From: Tillus elongatus
Taxonomy: Eukaryota > Arthropoda > Insecta > Coleoptera > Cleridae
Assembly (NCBI GenBank): GCA_964006375.1
Contig: OZ023266.1
Location: 69,526,891-69,590,890 of the forward strand
Direction: 5' to 3'
Length of the DNA: 64,000 nucleotides
This document shows, one piece after another, positions 51,455 to 64,000 of the stretch. Every line of letters begins with the position of its first letter. Positions within the stretch are counted from its first letter, which is position 1. Below the pieces are notes generated by a model. The model ran no database searches, was not told where the DNA came from, and saw only the letters and a program-made list of their open reading frames with translations. The position numbers were made by a program, and so were the translations under genes.

Positions 51455-52005
51455 TTTTTTGTGAAAAACTATGGTGTGACTCAATCAAAATGTAACTCAG
51501 AGTAGTGGTTTCTTTTCTGTGTATGCAAGTTTTAAGGTGTTCTAAAGTGTCCCTATTTTTGATGACTAATACATCAGGAGAACGTATTTTGTTATTAAGT
51601 TTTATTTCATGGGTCAATTTAATCTAGTCAAATTTACTGTTTAGTTAGGCAATAAAATCATCTACTTTGCATACATTTGTATTAAATACGGCAAAAACAC
51701 CGTCAACATAACGAAAGCATACTCTAGGAAAATAGTCATTTTCATTTGCTAGGTCTAGAGTATGGTTTCGTTATGTCTACGGTGTTTTTGCAGTATTTAA
51801 TACAAATGTGTGCAAAGTAGATGATTTTGTTGCCAAACTAAACAGTAAAGTTGACTTCGTTAAATTTACCCATGAAATAAAATTTAATAACAAAATACAT
51901 TTTCTTGAGGTATTAGCCATCACAAATAAAGACAGTTTAGAACTTGACATCCATAAAAAGGCAACCACTACTGTGAATTACATTTCGATTGACTATTTGT
52001 CAAAA
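51455..52005. pseudogene. Two Penelope-like RT fragments, head to head
   Basis: The left arm (51455-51728, minus) and right arm (51754-52005, plus) encode the same RT segment. It has RYVDG/RYVYG at the active site (Penelope-like elements have YVDD), then VFAVFNTNVCKVDDF, THEIK.NNKI and TTT..YI. The arms are inverted with a spacer of about 25 bp. Both have lost a catalytic Asp and the left arm has internal stops. The family call rests on remembered Penelope/Neptune-type RT motifs. Confidence 0.65.
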
Positions 52006-52488
52006 TAATTTTTCAATTATCTATGAACAGTATTGTTGCCATGGAATGAACTATTATTATGCACTATTATATTTTGCCTTAGAATATTTTTTTTAAGTAC
52101 GAGAGCTCATTTTACTGTTTTTATTATTCTCATCCCTTAACTTAAAATGGTTTTTTTTTTGGTCTATAAAATTACATAAATTGCGTTTATCATACAAAAA
52201 TGTTCTTTCTTGTTTCCTTGTGTGGCCTCCAGAGCAACCAAAATTTTTTGCCATAAATTCCTACAACCCTTTTCCTCTTAACTTAGAAATCTAAATTTTG
52301 GTAAATGCTTTAGCTTCTGACATAAATCGGTGAACCAAATTTGGTTGCCATAGCTTTGTTATTTCCGAAAATATAAACATTTTCTGAAATCTCAAAATTT
52401 CCCGAAAAAACTGGTTCGATTTTCCTTACTAACGAACTATTTTTTGAGTTGTCGGTGTGACACACACACACACAAATATATATATATA

Positions 52489-53595
52489 AAGGGTGTTTCA
52501 TAGCATGTCGTACACTGTTCTTGGGGTGATTGGAGGCCTCAAAATAATCGAAAAAAACTATAAAAATATGTACAAACCCTATTGTTTTCGAGATACAGAG
52601 TGCTGAAAGTTTGAAAAAACATTTACTATTTTTCATATTTTGTAATAAAACTGAGAGAGACAAACCAAATTTGGTACACAACACCCACTCATAGGTTGCC
52701 ATATTTAATAAAACTATTAGCTTGCACGTCCACCGGGTTTAAATCCCTTAGAGTTTCACCTCTCGCGTCACCTAAAACGCATACTTTGTTCTTCACCAGT
52801 TCAAAGTATTCAAATGCATCGTCAACGCCTAAGAAAGGGGTGTCAATTGATCCAACAATCCCTTGGGATTTTTGAAAGAGTCAGAGCATCAATGATCACG
52901 CGACTACCGGCTTGTATTCAGGCTCACGGTGGCCAAATCAAGTATTCACTTTAATGTAAGTTCGATTTTTGTTATATTTGTAATGAAATTTATGTCAGAA
53001 AATTAAAATCATATAATTGGTAATATCTTGTTTTTTCAACAAACTGTATCCTGAAAACAACAGGATTTTGGACTTATGTTTATACAACCGTTTGTGATTA
53101 CACTGTGGTCGCCAATCATCTTATGTCCCACATGTATTTAAACATTTCTACACGGCCGTACTAACATTTTTTTGCAACTTGTTTCTAACACTTTTTAAAC
53201 AAAGAAGAAAGACAAATATGGTAACAAGTCGAGAGAGACTTTTTGTAGCAAATTCAATGCTCTATTGAAAACTAGAAAACTAGCAAGAAAATATTTCTGC
53301 AGGGCCGTACCAACAATATATTACATACCTCAATTATAAAGAACACATAACAACATAGGCTTGAAATTTTTATAAAATATGTCAACCTATAAGTGAATGT
53401 TGTGTACCATATTTTGGTTTGTCTACCTCAATTCTATCCTAAAAATTTAAACATAATCAATTTTTTTTCAAACTTTTAAGACCCTGTATCTCGGAAACAG
53501 CAGGGTTTCGGACATATATTTATGGGACTTTTTCTTGGTTATTTTTAGATCCCCAATCACCCCACTACGTGCGTCCCCACATGTTATGAAACACC

Positions 53596-53610
<15 letters not shown>
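52489..53610. mobile_element. Internally deleted long-TIR mariner element
   Basis: The ends GGGTGTTTCATAGCATGTCG and inverted ACATGTTATGAAACACCCTG are followed by arms of about 210 bp (52489-52700, 53395-53610): GGGGTGATTGGAGGCC-like and ACCCTATTGTTTTCGAGATACA-like blocks pair. Only the transposase 3' end survives inside. Confidence 0.8.
52721..52954 (+). pseudogene. Tc1/mariner transposase C-terminus, no start codon
   Basis: A 77-codon frame starts LARPPGLNPLEFHLSRHLKR, the decayed third catalytic region (usually ARSPDLTPLDFFLWG; the catalytic Asp is Glu here). It continues GIFERVRASMITRLPACIQ and ends AHGGQIKYSL with TAA at 52954. It has no ATG and lies just inside the left arm, showing an internal deletion of the rest of the gene. 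Confidence 0.75.
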
Positions 53611-54876
<1,266 letters not shown>

Positions 54877-54984
54877 ATTGAAACTGACCCCCGGTATGTG
54901 TTCTAAGAGGCATAGAACACATAAATTTCAAAATTTGTCTAGAAATTCAAAAGCCGCGATCTCATTAATGACATCAAAATATAC

Positions 54985-56299
54985 AGGTGTTACGTTATGA
55001 AAGCATATGTTTGGTTTGTGTTACAAAATATATCCTTAATAGAAAAACGCTATTTGCGTCATTGGATTCTACGTAAAAAAAAATTAAGAGAACAGTTACA
55101 GTTTTATTAACCCATTACATAAAGGAGATACAGGCTGTGTCCAAAAATGACAACTTTTAAAAACCATTCTTTAGCAAACAAAGAGTGCCATGCCAGTTTT
55201 GATTTCGGGATTGTTAGTTTCACAACAATTTAGGGTAGTAGTATAGTGAAAACCGCAATCTCCAATACTCATAAGCAAAATACTCCTCAAAAGCAACCAA
55301 ATCCAGATATCTGTACATGTCATCTCGTTTTTTCGATCAGCAGAAATTTTGTAAACAATGACACAAGGTCGTAAAATCGGTATCAAAGATTTTTTGCTTG
55401 TATCTTTTTTATCTATGGTACATTGTATTTCAATTTTTATGTTTATAAAATGTTCTTTCAACATATTTTTTAAAAAGTGTTGCGATTTTTATCACGGCAT
55501 AACATAAAATACGTTTACGTTACCACGTGATGCCAGTACAATATACCAAACATCTCGTTCAAACTTTACAGCACTATTTGTATCTTTCGTAACGGGTATT
55601 TCGCACGTCAGCAAACAAATTCTCGATGTTTTATATATCGTTACAACAGCTGATATTGTATGTTGTTCTTTATATCGAGATTTTCCGTATGTGACAAGCG
55701 ATATACATCCGTCCTAAAGTTCTGTTCTTAAACGGTCGCAAACCTGACGCAATAAATAACCGCGCACAAGTAATCGTAAAGTTTACAAGTGCCGCAGATC
55801 ACCCTAACACACTTTAACTGCTTTCCCAACTAGACAACAGCAGATGGCGCTTGCGATGTGAAGAAAACTTAACACCATTGTATGCTAAAGCTGTGGATAG
55901 TGCTTTTAATTTTTTTTTTAGAACTTAGTGCTATAAAAACACATGTATTTCGAAAAGTTTGTTTAAGGTGTGATTGCGCAAAATAAAATTTTCGTTTAAC
56001 AGCAGGTCGCATAATTAAATAAAGTGGTCAACAAAAAGATCGGCAAGGGCAATTTTAACACATTATTTAATGAGCTGTTACTTTTTTAAAAGTTGAATTT
56101 TTTACGTGACTTGCACTCAGCAACAGCCCGCTTGGTCTGGAGTATGCAAAAGACCTCAGTTTTTCTGTAAAAGTTAAAAATTTCATATTATACTGAGTGT
56201 AAAATGTAGCCGTGCAAAAGTGGCAAAAGTTTTGTTGCCGGTCATTTTGTTTACAACAAATTTATCGTCTCCCATAATGAATAATGGGTGAGGTATTTA
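54985..56299. other. No gene recognised
   Basis: ATACAGGTGTTACGTTATG (54980) and ATACAGGCTGTGTCCAAAAATG (55129) look like mariner-type ends without found partners. The minus-strand frame 55464-55171 has no known domain. Confidence 0.35.
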
Positions 56300-58692
56300 C
56301 TTATTTATTTATTAGAACTGCTCCATAGATATCGGAAGTAGTCAAAACACAAAAAACAGCTCATCAACGCTAGAATTTAAAATTAAAATATTCGTCCACA
56401 GAATAAAAAGAATGCTTTCTAAAAAATGATTTTAAAGCAAGCTTAAATTGTCTGAGGCTGCTCAAATTTTTGACGCTGTCAGGTAAATGATTATATAAGC
56501 GTATTGCAGTGTTGCTAGGTGCCCGATTAATCTGTTCGATCCTATAAGAGGGAACATACAAATCCTTAGCCTGTCTTGTTTCATACGCTGTAATCTTACC
56601 GGAGGTACTAAAAATTGCAATATTTTTTCTGACATAACCAAGCGCCTCAAGCATATATAGGCACGTCACTGTTAAAGTGCCATACCGTATAAAGAATGGT
56701 CTACAAGATGCGAAAGACGGCAAGCCAAACATGGTGCGGACAATTCTCTTCTGCATCAACAGAAGCCTCCCCAGATGCACAGCAACCCATATGCCAGGAG
56801 ACAGTTGACACTACCATAGTAGCATGCCAACAACGCACGAGTACTCAAGGAATCCCTCAGTTGCAGCAACGCGTAATTCTTAAATGCAAGAGAGGCAACC
56901 ACATGGTCAACATGGACGTCCCATGATAAGTTAGATTCCAGATGGATCCCCAAAAACTTAACAGACGTGCCCTGTTTTATTGAACCGTTACAGATCTTAC
57001 ATATAGGCTCAGATTCGGATGCACACCCACCGGAGAAAAAAGAAGCATTTAAGTCTTACGCGTGTTAAGAACCAGGCTGACACCTGAGACACGCATACAA
57101 TAGCTGCAGCACCAAGCTCTTCAAAACTTTCCCCTGAGATTGCAGCAGTGGTGTCATCTGCATACAAAGTTAAGTGGTATTGCTGGAGATCATGAACGAT
57201 GTCGTTAAGAAAAATTGTAAACAAAACAGGGCCCAATATGCTGCCCTGCGGCACGCCGCTCGACAGGGCTGTAAATCGAGAGATATAGTTCTTACCTGCC
57301 TATCTTATCCTGACAGCCTGACTTTTCCCAGACAGGTAGCTTTTTAGCCATAAATATGAATTTCCTCTTATGCCATAATGCTCCAATTTTTGCAATAAAA
57401 GGGAATGGTTGACCGCATCAAACGCTTTCGAAATGTCAAAGAACAGCTGGCGGACTTGGACCCACTATTTATGTAATCCGAGACTGTCGGGTAAGTGCTA
57501 AGCACGGCATCCTGAGTTGACAGCTGCCCACGCAAGCCAAACTGGCACGGAGACAGCAAATTGTATCTCTCCAAAAAGGACCCGAGTCTTAGCAGAAATG
57601 CCTTCTCAAAGATCTTGGAAAAAACCGAAAGCAGCGAAATCGCTCTGTAGTTGTCCAAAAGATGTGGATTTTCCTTCTTAAAGAAAGAGACGACAATGGC
57701 CGTCTTCAGACGCTCAGGAAAACAACCGATCTCAAACTACACATTTATAAGGTAAGTTAGTGGAGCCACAACAGGAGACAGGATATAAAAATATAGAATA
57801 GGGATTAGAGCTATTTTTCAATGCACAATTTATGTCATAGTTTTTTGTCAGATGCTTAACAGAGTCGACAAAGTGGGCATTGAAACTGTCAGCAATCATA
57901 TTAGGATCTGTCATAACGACTCCGTCACCAGACAGAATACTCAGATTTGCCGCCTTGCAGGTTCATCTTCCCCACGTTGACATTTTCTTTAATTGCTTCC
58001 CACATACCTTTATTTCGGTTTGAAGCCTTAGAGATTTTATTTTCATAGTATTTTTTCTTGGCGTCTTTTAACCTAGCACCGTGCTGTTTCTTTGGAATAT
58101 TATAAAACTCATTACACCGCGGATCTGTAACCGTATTCAGTAGAAGTGGAAAATCACGAAGCAAACAGCCCTCTCTTACAAGTTCCGCTGATATCCATAG
58201 TTTAGGAACAATCTTGCCGGGCATGGATCTTTTCTGGCAACCGGAAACGCAATCTGAAACAAGGCATCAAACTCACAGAAAAAAAACTTCAATTTTTTTT
58301 GCCGCCACTGGCTCCCTAGACACCAGGTCCCAGGATGCACTATTCAAAAGATACACAAAATGTGATATATTCTCCTGACTGAATGACCTTTTATAAACAT
58401 ATTCAACAGGAGTCTGATCAATACCCGGGATACTATACAATAATAACTGCGTGTTATGATCTCCTATTGTATTTGTCAATGTTTCAGTCTTAATGTCAGC
58501 CGAGTGTACATTGAAAAATATGTTATCAATACAAGATGTCGAGGCACTCTGCCTTCGCGAAATCTGACTAAAACAGGCAAAGAAACCGTAATAAGTCATT
58601 AAATCTTGCAACCTCACAACATCCGCACTGTATTTATCTAAGAAATTTAAATTATAATCACCACTTACAAAAGCATCAATATCTCCAGACAA
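56300..58692 (-). pseudogene. Non-LTR retrotransposon, endonuclease and RT remnant
   Basis: The minus strand runs from an endonuclease C-terminus (GDYNLNFLD, CIDNIFFNV, TIGDHNTQLL; 58692-58270) through a linker to the RT. There are NYRAISLLSVFSKIFEK, YNLLSPCQFGLRGQLSTQDA, GVPQG-type MPQGSILGPVLFTIFLND, and intact YADD at about 57164-57153. Then come LGIHLESNLSWDVHVD and LLAYGLL, and the C-terminal domain (QKRIVRTMFGLPSFASCRPFF, ending 56370). At least five frameshifts or stops. The 3' end is an AATAAATAAATAAG tail at about 56300. ORF1 is absent. Jockey/CR1-type superclade. Confidence 0.85.
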
Positions 58693-59059
58693 TTCCGTCA
58701 GTTTTTAAATTAAGGTCTTTTGGTATTTTATATAGGGTGAAACAATGAAATTGTGAAAATCTTGGTAGTAATATTTTTAAATCACTGTAATTTGGAAACG
58801 AGTTGACAGATTTTGATCGGCCTTGCGTGATTTGAAAGACTATTTACTTTTATTTTTTTCTAGAGAATATTTTGTTCAAATGAGGTTTTTAGATTGTATA
58901 GGCTGTTGGCTAAAAATTCCATACTTTTATGTTTCTGACTTTCATATCAGAAATATCTGCTGAAGCAGGCCGTGCAGATGGACACAAGGTAAGGTTTATT
59001 ATGGAATAATTAATAACAATACAATTATTAGTGCGTAAGTGACAAAAGAAAAGTTAATA
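58693..59059. other. No gene recognised
   Basis: TATATAGGGTGAAACAATG near 58731 and AGATTGTATAGGCTGTTGGC near 58892 could be mariner-arm remnants; nothing else was identified. Confidence 0.35.
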
Positions 59060-59960
<901 letters not shown>

Positions 59961-60059
59961 ACAGTACACAGCTTTTCAAATTGTTAATTTTATATTTCAC
60001 ATAACTATTTTGCGACAATAAAGACGCAAACTATTATCTTTTTTATGACCAAATGGCTA

Positions 60060-61435
60060 TAGCACCTTTGCTTACTATTCGAATTCTATTGTCGCTTATT
60101 CTGCACAAATACCGACTTACTTACTGACCCGTTTGATTACTTTTTACGGACCTTTCCATAATTTCTGTAGCTTCGGTGATCGTCCCTTACGTCGTACTGG
60201 ATTGTAAAATCACAGCAGATTTTCTTCTGTAAAACTAGCCGAATTAGCTCGCACGTCATAACGCATCTTTATGCGATCACATTCTACTCGTATATGCATT
60301 CTTAAGTAGCCTTCCTTTTCTTCATTCTTTATTATGTCAAAGATCTCTTCACGCGAAGCTCTTTTGTCGCACTCCTTGTTTCTCCCCTCGATTACTCTTG
60401 TCCTGGTGTCCTTGCTTGAACAAACATTTCTGCAGGCGCTTCACTTCTCGTCAACATCAGGCCTGTACCAACAAATGTGTTTATTGACATTTTCCCTGGC
60501 TTACTTCACACTCACATGGCCGCTACCCCCGGCGCCTTCTATTTTATCCATGCTTTCTTTTCTCGTTGTTTCTGGCTGAATAACTTGGTCGTCCTTTTCT
60601 CGCTGAGCTCTTTTTACTGGAATGACACTTTTATTGCAGACGTTAACGTTTTATTACATGATGACTTTCCGAACTACTAGGTGGCGGCCAACGATATTAC
60701 TATATTTCTTTACTGGCGACAGTCCCGGTGTTGTTGTCAAGATCAAATTTAACGCACAGACCTTGGAGAATATCGGAACCAATTATAATCAAGTCTGATA
60801 TAGCGACTAATATGGCCTTCTGCTTTGCCTTCTATGTCCCCAATTGCAGCTCGAAGCTAGTTTCATTAATTGGCTTGATCCGATCACTACCGGTTGCATG
60901 TATTGTGAACACTCTATATGGCTCTCTTATACTTGCCATCTTGGTACCATGTTGCGGCGAACAATCGCCCTAGCCGCGCCTGTGTCGACGACCATCTGCG
61001 TTTACTTGCCGCTTCTATATCCGTCTACGATGAAAGCACTTCCAGACTCGCTAACTTGATGAACCGATGTGTCCCACCTCTCCGCAGTTCCAACATCGCA
61101 AGTGATTTGCATTGTGAGCGCTTATTGGGTCACTATGAGACGTATACTTATTTGGTTGATCAATTTTCTCAGTAGTTGGAGTACCCCAGAGAGCTCTATT
61201 TCGACATCTTTGTGCAAAGTTTGAAGGCAGGTGACATTCTGATGCTTGCTTTGCCGCTTCAAACTCTAGGGAACGAGTACATTTAAGTTAGTTCAAGTTT
61301 CTGTATATCGCCATCCTCACAACCTGTTGGGTGTTGGTATCCCCGATGTTCGTCAATAAAGGTTTTGCTGGTATAAAACTCTTCCGGAGCTGTGGGGTGA
61401 GCTAATAGTGTATCTGCAAATCCAGAGCTCCACCC
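60060..61435 (-). pseudogene. Ty3/Gypsy retrotransposon remnant, internally deleted
   Basis: Minus strand, 61435-61060: Gag C-terminus with YTSKTFIDEHRG- and LKCTRSLEFEAAKQASECHL, then the zinc knuckle CWNCGEVGH with its last Cys lost. Next, about 60990-60740: protease with VVDTGAARAIV (active-site DTGA) and LIIIGSDILQGLCVKFDLDN. Reverse transcriptase and RNase H are missing. At about 60290-60060 the integrase C-terminal domain appears: KMRYDVRANSASF, then FYNPVRRKGRSPKLQKLWKGP (GPY-like). Stops and frameshifts are common. Plus-strand frames between 60334 and 61175 are shadows. No LTRs identified. Confidence 0.75.
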
Positions 61436-62010
61436 CACCCCATTATTACATATTGTATCATAGACTCAATCAGGAGACAGTATAGATTTTTTATGACACT
61501 CGAATCAAAAAATCCTATTAATTGTCTAAGCATAAACACATAACTATGAAGCTTCGAAACGGATTCCTGAATTTGTCTGTTTTATCTTAAATGTGTATTT
61601 ATTTTAATTCCTAAATATTTTATGCCACCGGCTGACTCAATTTTAATGTTTCACTTTGTTTCTCGAATGATCAATTTACCGAATGCAGGCAGTGTGGATA
61701 CACTACAAGAAAACGGAATGGACTTTGTTTCCTTAATATTTATGTTCAGAATATTTTCATCTAACCAGCTTATAATCAGCAAGTCATTTTCGAAATCTGG
61801 TCGCAGAATATCCCGTGAGTCTGATTCGTAATTTATCATCTGCGAAGGCTACTACATCTCCTACCGATGACAGCAAAAGCAAGCTACTTAAGTAAATAGT
61901 AAAAAGAATGGGGTAAAGTACAGTACCCTGAGGTACATCACAGTCAACAGTGTATGGTACACTGTATTTATTCCTTACTTTAGTTATCTGTACCCTACCC
62001 TATGTATGTA
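61435..62010 (-). pseudogene. Non-LTR reverse transcriptase fragment
   Basis: The minus strand gives DVPQGTVLYPILFTIYLSSL, AFADD at the active site (about 61845-61830), FENDLLIISWLDENILNINI, GGIKYLGIKIN-type sequence, and a C-terminal IQYVIMGWGG block. It abuts the Gypsy remnant at about 61435 (GGGGTGGGGTGGAGC). Both ends are truncated; several frame changes. Jockey/CR1-type. Confidence 0.7.
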
Positions 62011-62111
62011 TATGCTTTTGATTAGTTTATTTGGTAGTATTTAAGTTTTGAAATTTAAATATGTTTTGTTACACATTTAATTAAGTGTATTTTCATCCTC
62101 TAAATAAAACC

Positions 62112-62462
62112 TCGGTGATTCAGGGGTAAGAACGTGTGCCTTTGAACCAGAGGGTACTGAGTTCGATTCCAGGGTACTCCTTTCACTTTTTCAGTACAAA
62201 CGGTAACATTAACATCAGCCGAGGCTCTGGCATTGTATTTGAGCAAGTTGAATGTCTGCACGTTCCGCCCTTCGGATGGGGCGTAAAGTCGTCGGTCCCG
62301 TGCCCATGCGATGTTGGGAACGTTAAAGATCCATACCCTCCTTACAGGAAGGCAGGGGTTCGGCAAAATTTCCAGGATAGTGAGGTGAAACTGCTCCCTG
62401 GCGTCGGTGATTGGCCATAGTCGCGGAAATAGGCCAACGTTAAAGAAACAAAACACACACAT
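62112..62462 (+). mobile_element. SINE with tRNA-like head
   Basis: The head has TCGGTGATTCAGGGGTAAG as a degenerate A-box region and GAGTTCGATTCC as B box, about 50 bp apart, as in tRNA-derived SINEs. The body (CCGCCCTTCGGATGGGGC, GTCGGTCCCGTGCCCATGCG, TTAAAGATCCATACCC, CTGGCGTCGGTGATTGGCC) is shared with 51143-51365. It ends with GTTAAAGAAACAAAACACACAC. Open frames across it are not protein genes. Confidence 0.75.
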
Positions 62463-63168
62463 CCTCTAAATGTTATTACTGACACTTTATCGACTAGGCC
62501 ATTGGATGTGCGAATGGTGACTGATAATGAAGTAATGATTAAAATTGAACGGTAGAAAGTATATTATAGGTGATGAATGCGCAAAACACTTGGCTCAGTA
62601 GCTATTATCAATACTAATAACGTTTTATTATTCCAGATATGTTATAATACCAAAAATCTCAAAAACATACTTATCATGCAATGAGCTAGATTCTATCTCT
62701 CTCTCTCGCGCATAGAAGAATACGAAAAAATTTCACCAGTTTACGAAAATATCCAAACTTTTATCTCAAACTTTATACAATATTAAAAGTAGCAAGCATT
62801 AGATGTTACGACCGTGTCAGATTTTTGTCACTTTTCACTTCTTAACTTTTCTCCAAGTATAATAAAAAGTTTCTAAGTAGAGCACATCAGGTATATTTGT
62901 GTATTTTAGAAGCTACACTGTTACCAAAAGACACATTATCTTATTAATCAATACTGCTTATAACTTGGTTCTTCTTTATTCTTGTCAAAGTTAAATCGTT
63001 AAAGACTTAAAGGCAGGTGTTATTTTGAACTTGATGAAACATTTAAGTGTTGTAGCAGGGCAAGGGAGAACTCGAGAAAATTAAAAGTTAAAGTCTAAAT
63101 TACTATATTATTCTCCAAGTATAACTGTGTAATACACATTATTCCTATCTACATAAGTTGACAGCTTT
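62463..63168. other. No gene recognised
   Basis: AT-rich, with a short (CT)n at 62693-62707. No exon, RNA gene or repeat end was identified. Confidence 0.4.
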
Positions 63169-63420
63169 GACGCAGCAAGTGCGTCGCGGTGGCAAGTTTT
63201 TATTATATTGTGATAGGAGAAATTAGCCGGGGACAACCCGCATGTAGAGTTCGTTAATAAGAAAACTTGTATATACAGAATCTATGGGTGATTTTAAAAA
63301 AAGGTTCATTTGAACATAGATCCGTTTTCGCTTTTTGCCTGAGATACAGAATGATAAAAAGATCATTTTTTTAAATTTTCTTTTGTATAACTCCGGACAG
63401 TTCATTGATTGTTGTTGCTC
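63169..63420 (+). mobile_element. HINE-like 5' part, diverged
   Basis: GACGCAGCAAGTGCGTCGCGG at 63170 is a clear family 5' end and TAGAGTTCGTTAATAAGAAAA recalls the body, but no array or hairpin follows. Confidence 0.45.
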
Positions 63421-63492
63421 TTACTTGGTGAAACTGGTCCCTACTGCATACAGACTTAAAGACTATCTAACTGGCTTTACTGTTTGTTCTTG

Positions 63493-63728
63493 TTTTTGCA
63501 AATGAAGGACGTAGCCAGCGGGTAAGCTAACTGGAGCAAGTGGCCCTTCTGAATTCTAGATGCTCTAGGATGTTCTTCAGCGTTTCTTAATTGTCTCCTG
63601 TTTGAGAGTGCTGTCAAGCAGCGAAACCGGTTACAGAAACGTTGAAGGACATCCCAGAACATATAGAATTTAGAAGGGCTACTTGCTCTAGTTAGCTTAC
63701 GCACTGGCTACGCCCTCCATTTGCAAAA
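63493..63728. repeat. Inverted repeat with ~94-bp arms
   Basis: Arms 63493-63586 and 63636-63728 pair over their length (GCAAATGAAGGACGTAGCCAG, AGCTAACTGGAGCAAGT, CCCTTCTGAATTCTA and inverted partners) at roughly 85 percent by eye. The loop of about 49 bp has TGCTGTCAAGCAGCGAAACC, a stem followed by GAAAC, reminiscent of half a hammerhead core. Confidence 0.75.
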
Positions 63729-64000
63729 ATGAAAACCAGCAGTGAAGGCAGAGAGAAGTAATCTCCAAGTCTGTATGTATTAACTCCGAACAGCTATTGA
63801 ATCATTTTATGAAGCTTGGTGGGGGTGAATCAGGTATAGAGGCACATCTTTGAAGGTGAAAAGGAATTTTTAAATTTATCTAGTGGCGCCCCCATTGATG
63901 TGGCCCTAAATATTATGAATAAAAGTACAATATCCTAAATTAAAAGCAGGATTTTAAAATATCTATTAGGCTGTGACCTCCAACACAGTTAAAGGATATC
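63729..64000. other. No gene recognised
   Basis: AACTCCGAACAGCTATTGAATC at about 63782 resembles 63390-63412 (AACTCCGGACAGTTCATTGATT), so the inverted repeat lies between two copies of a short direct repeat. Confidence 0.4.

Noticed and set aside
56462..56926. Alternative frames on both strands near the non-LTR C-terminus
   Set aside because: The minus-strand frame 56780-56370 carries the conserved RT C-terminal motifs; the others are shadows.
60334..61175. Four overlapping plus-strand open frames
   Set aside because: They are shadows of the Gypsy Gag-protease and integrase remnant on the minus strand, which carries the recognisable motifs.
62136..62462. Open frames on both strands of about 95-120 codons
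   Set aside because: They cross a tRNA-headed SINE; the shared sequence at 51143 breaks the frames differently.

Overview
This is non-coding eukaryotic DNA, almost certainly from an insect. The one confidently recognised host protein-coding piece is a short exon whose 18 codons match the start of insect complexin (14976-15043, minus). There is also a nuclear tRNA-Leu(CAG) at 17205-17287 (minus). The heavy load of Tc1/mariner, Penelope-like, Jockey/CR1-type and Gypsy remnants and the AT-rich background would suit a large insect genome such as a beetle's, but the order cannot be proven from this window. The window looks like a transposon-filled intron and flank of the complexin gene; I do not see the other complexin exons. 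One further possible host exon lies at 27227-27358 (plus).

The dominant repeat is a family with about 20 copies or fragments. Its 5' end reads TCTGGACGCAGCAAGTGCG, a long (TA)n array sits inside it, and its 3' end is a terminal hairpin finishing in AAAATTCACTAAAA. This layout (5' end, microsatellite, 3' stem-loop, subterminal inverted repeats) is like that of non-autonomous Helentron elements (HINE/DINE-1 type), so I call it 'HINE-like'. One copy (12913-13768) sits inside a transposase gene that has an uninterrupted relative at 41702-42771, which fixes both ends.

The second layer is Tc1/mariner elements with unusually long terminal inverted repeats (about 200-600 bp) and DUF4817-type transposases, with a DD41D spacing where it could be measured. 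Most are inserted inside the (TA)n arrays of HINE-like copies (3632-7345, 10592-11612, 15908-16668, 36207-39247, 44436-46230, 52489-53610, 53655-54761). Others lie at 916-1983, 12628-14760, 39600-41090, 41207-43062 and 47074-49408. The best preserved is 36207-39247: complete ends, TA target, and one premature stop in the transposase.

The third layer is two elements (4081-6937 and 18123-20418) with about 30-bp inverted termini. Each carries degraded coding sequence for the same large protein family, with a W(S/A)D(S/N)C..QN(R/K)N core. I take this to be the family labelled DUF7869 in insect genomes, which is not one of the classical transposase families. They are the best candidates here for a poorly described mobile system. 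The first is nested inside a mariner element that is itself inside a HINE-like element.

Retroelements: three non-LTR reverse transcriptase remnants (21568-22803, 56300-58692, 61435-62010, all minus), a Gypsy remnant with an internal deletion (60060-61435, minus), Penelope-like pieces (GIY-YIG at 33433-34250; a head-to-head RT palindrome at 51455-52005), five hammerhead-ribozyme-like motifs, and two copies of a SINE, one with a tRNA-like head (51143-51365, 62112-62462). Other structures are a near-perfect 716-bp tandem duplication (30424-31852), a tandem array of about 259-bp units (25070-26060), and several fold-back repeats.
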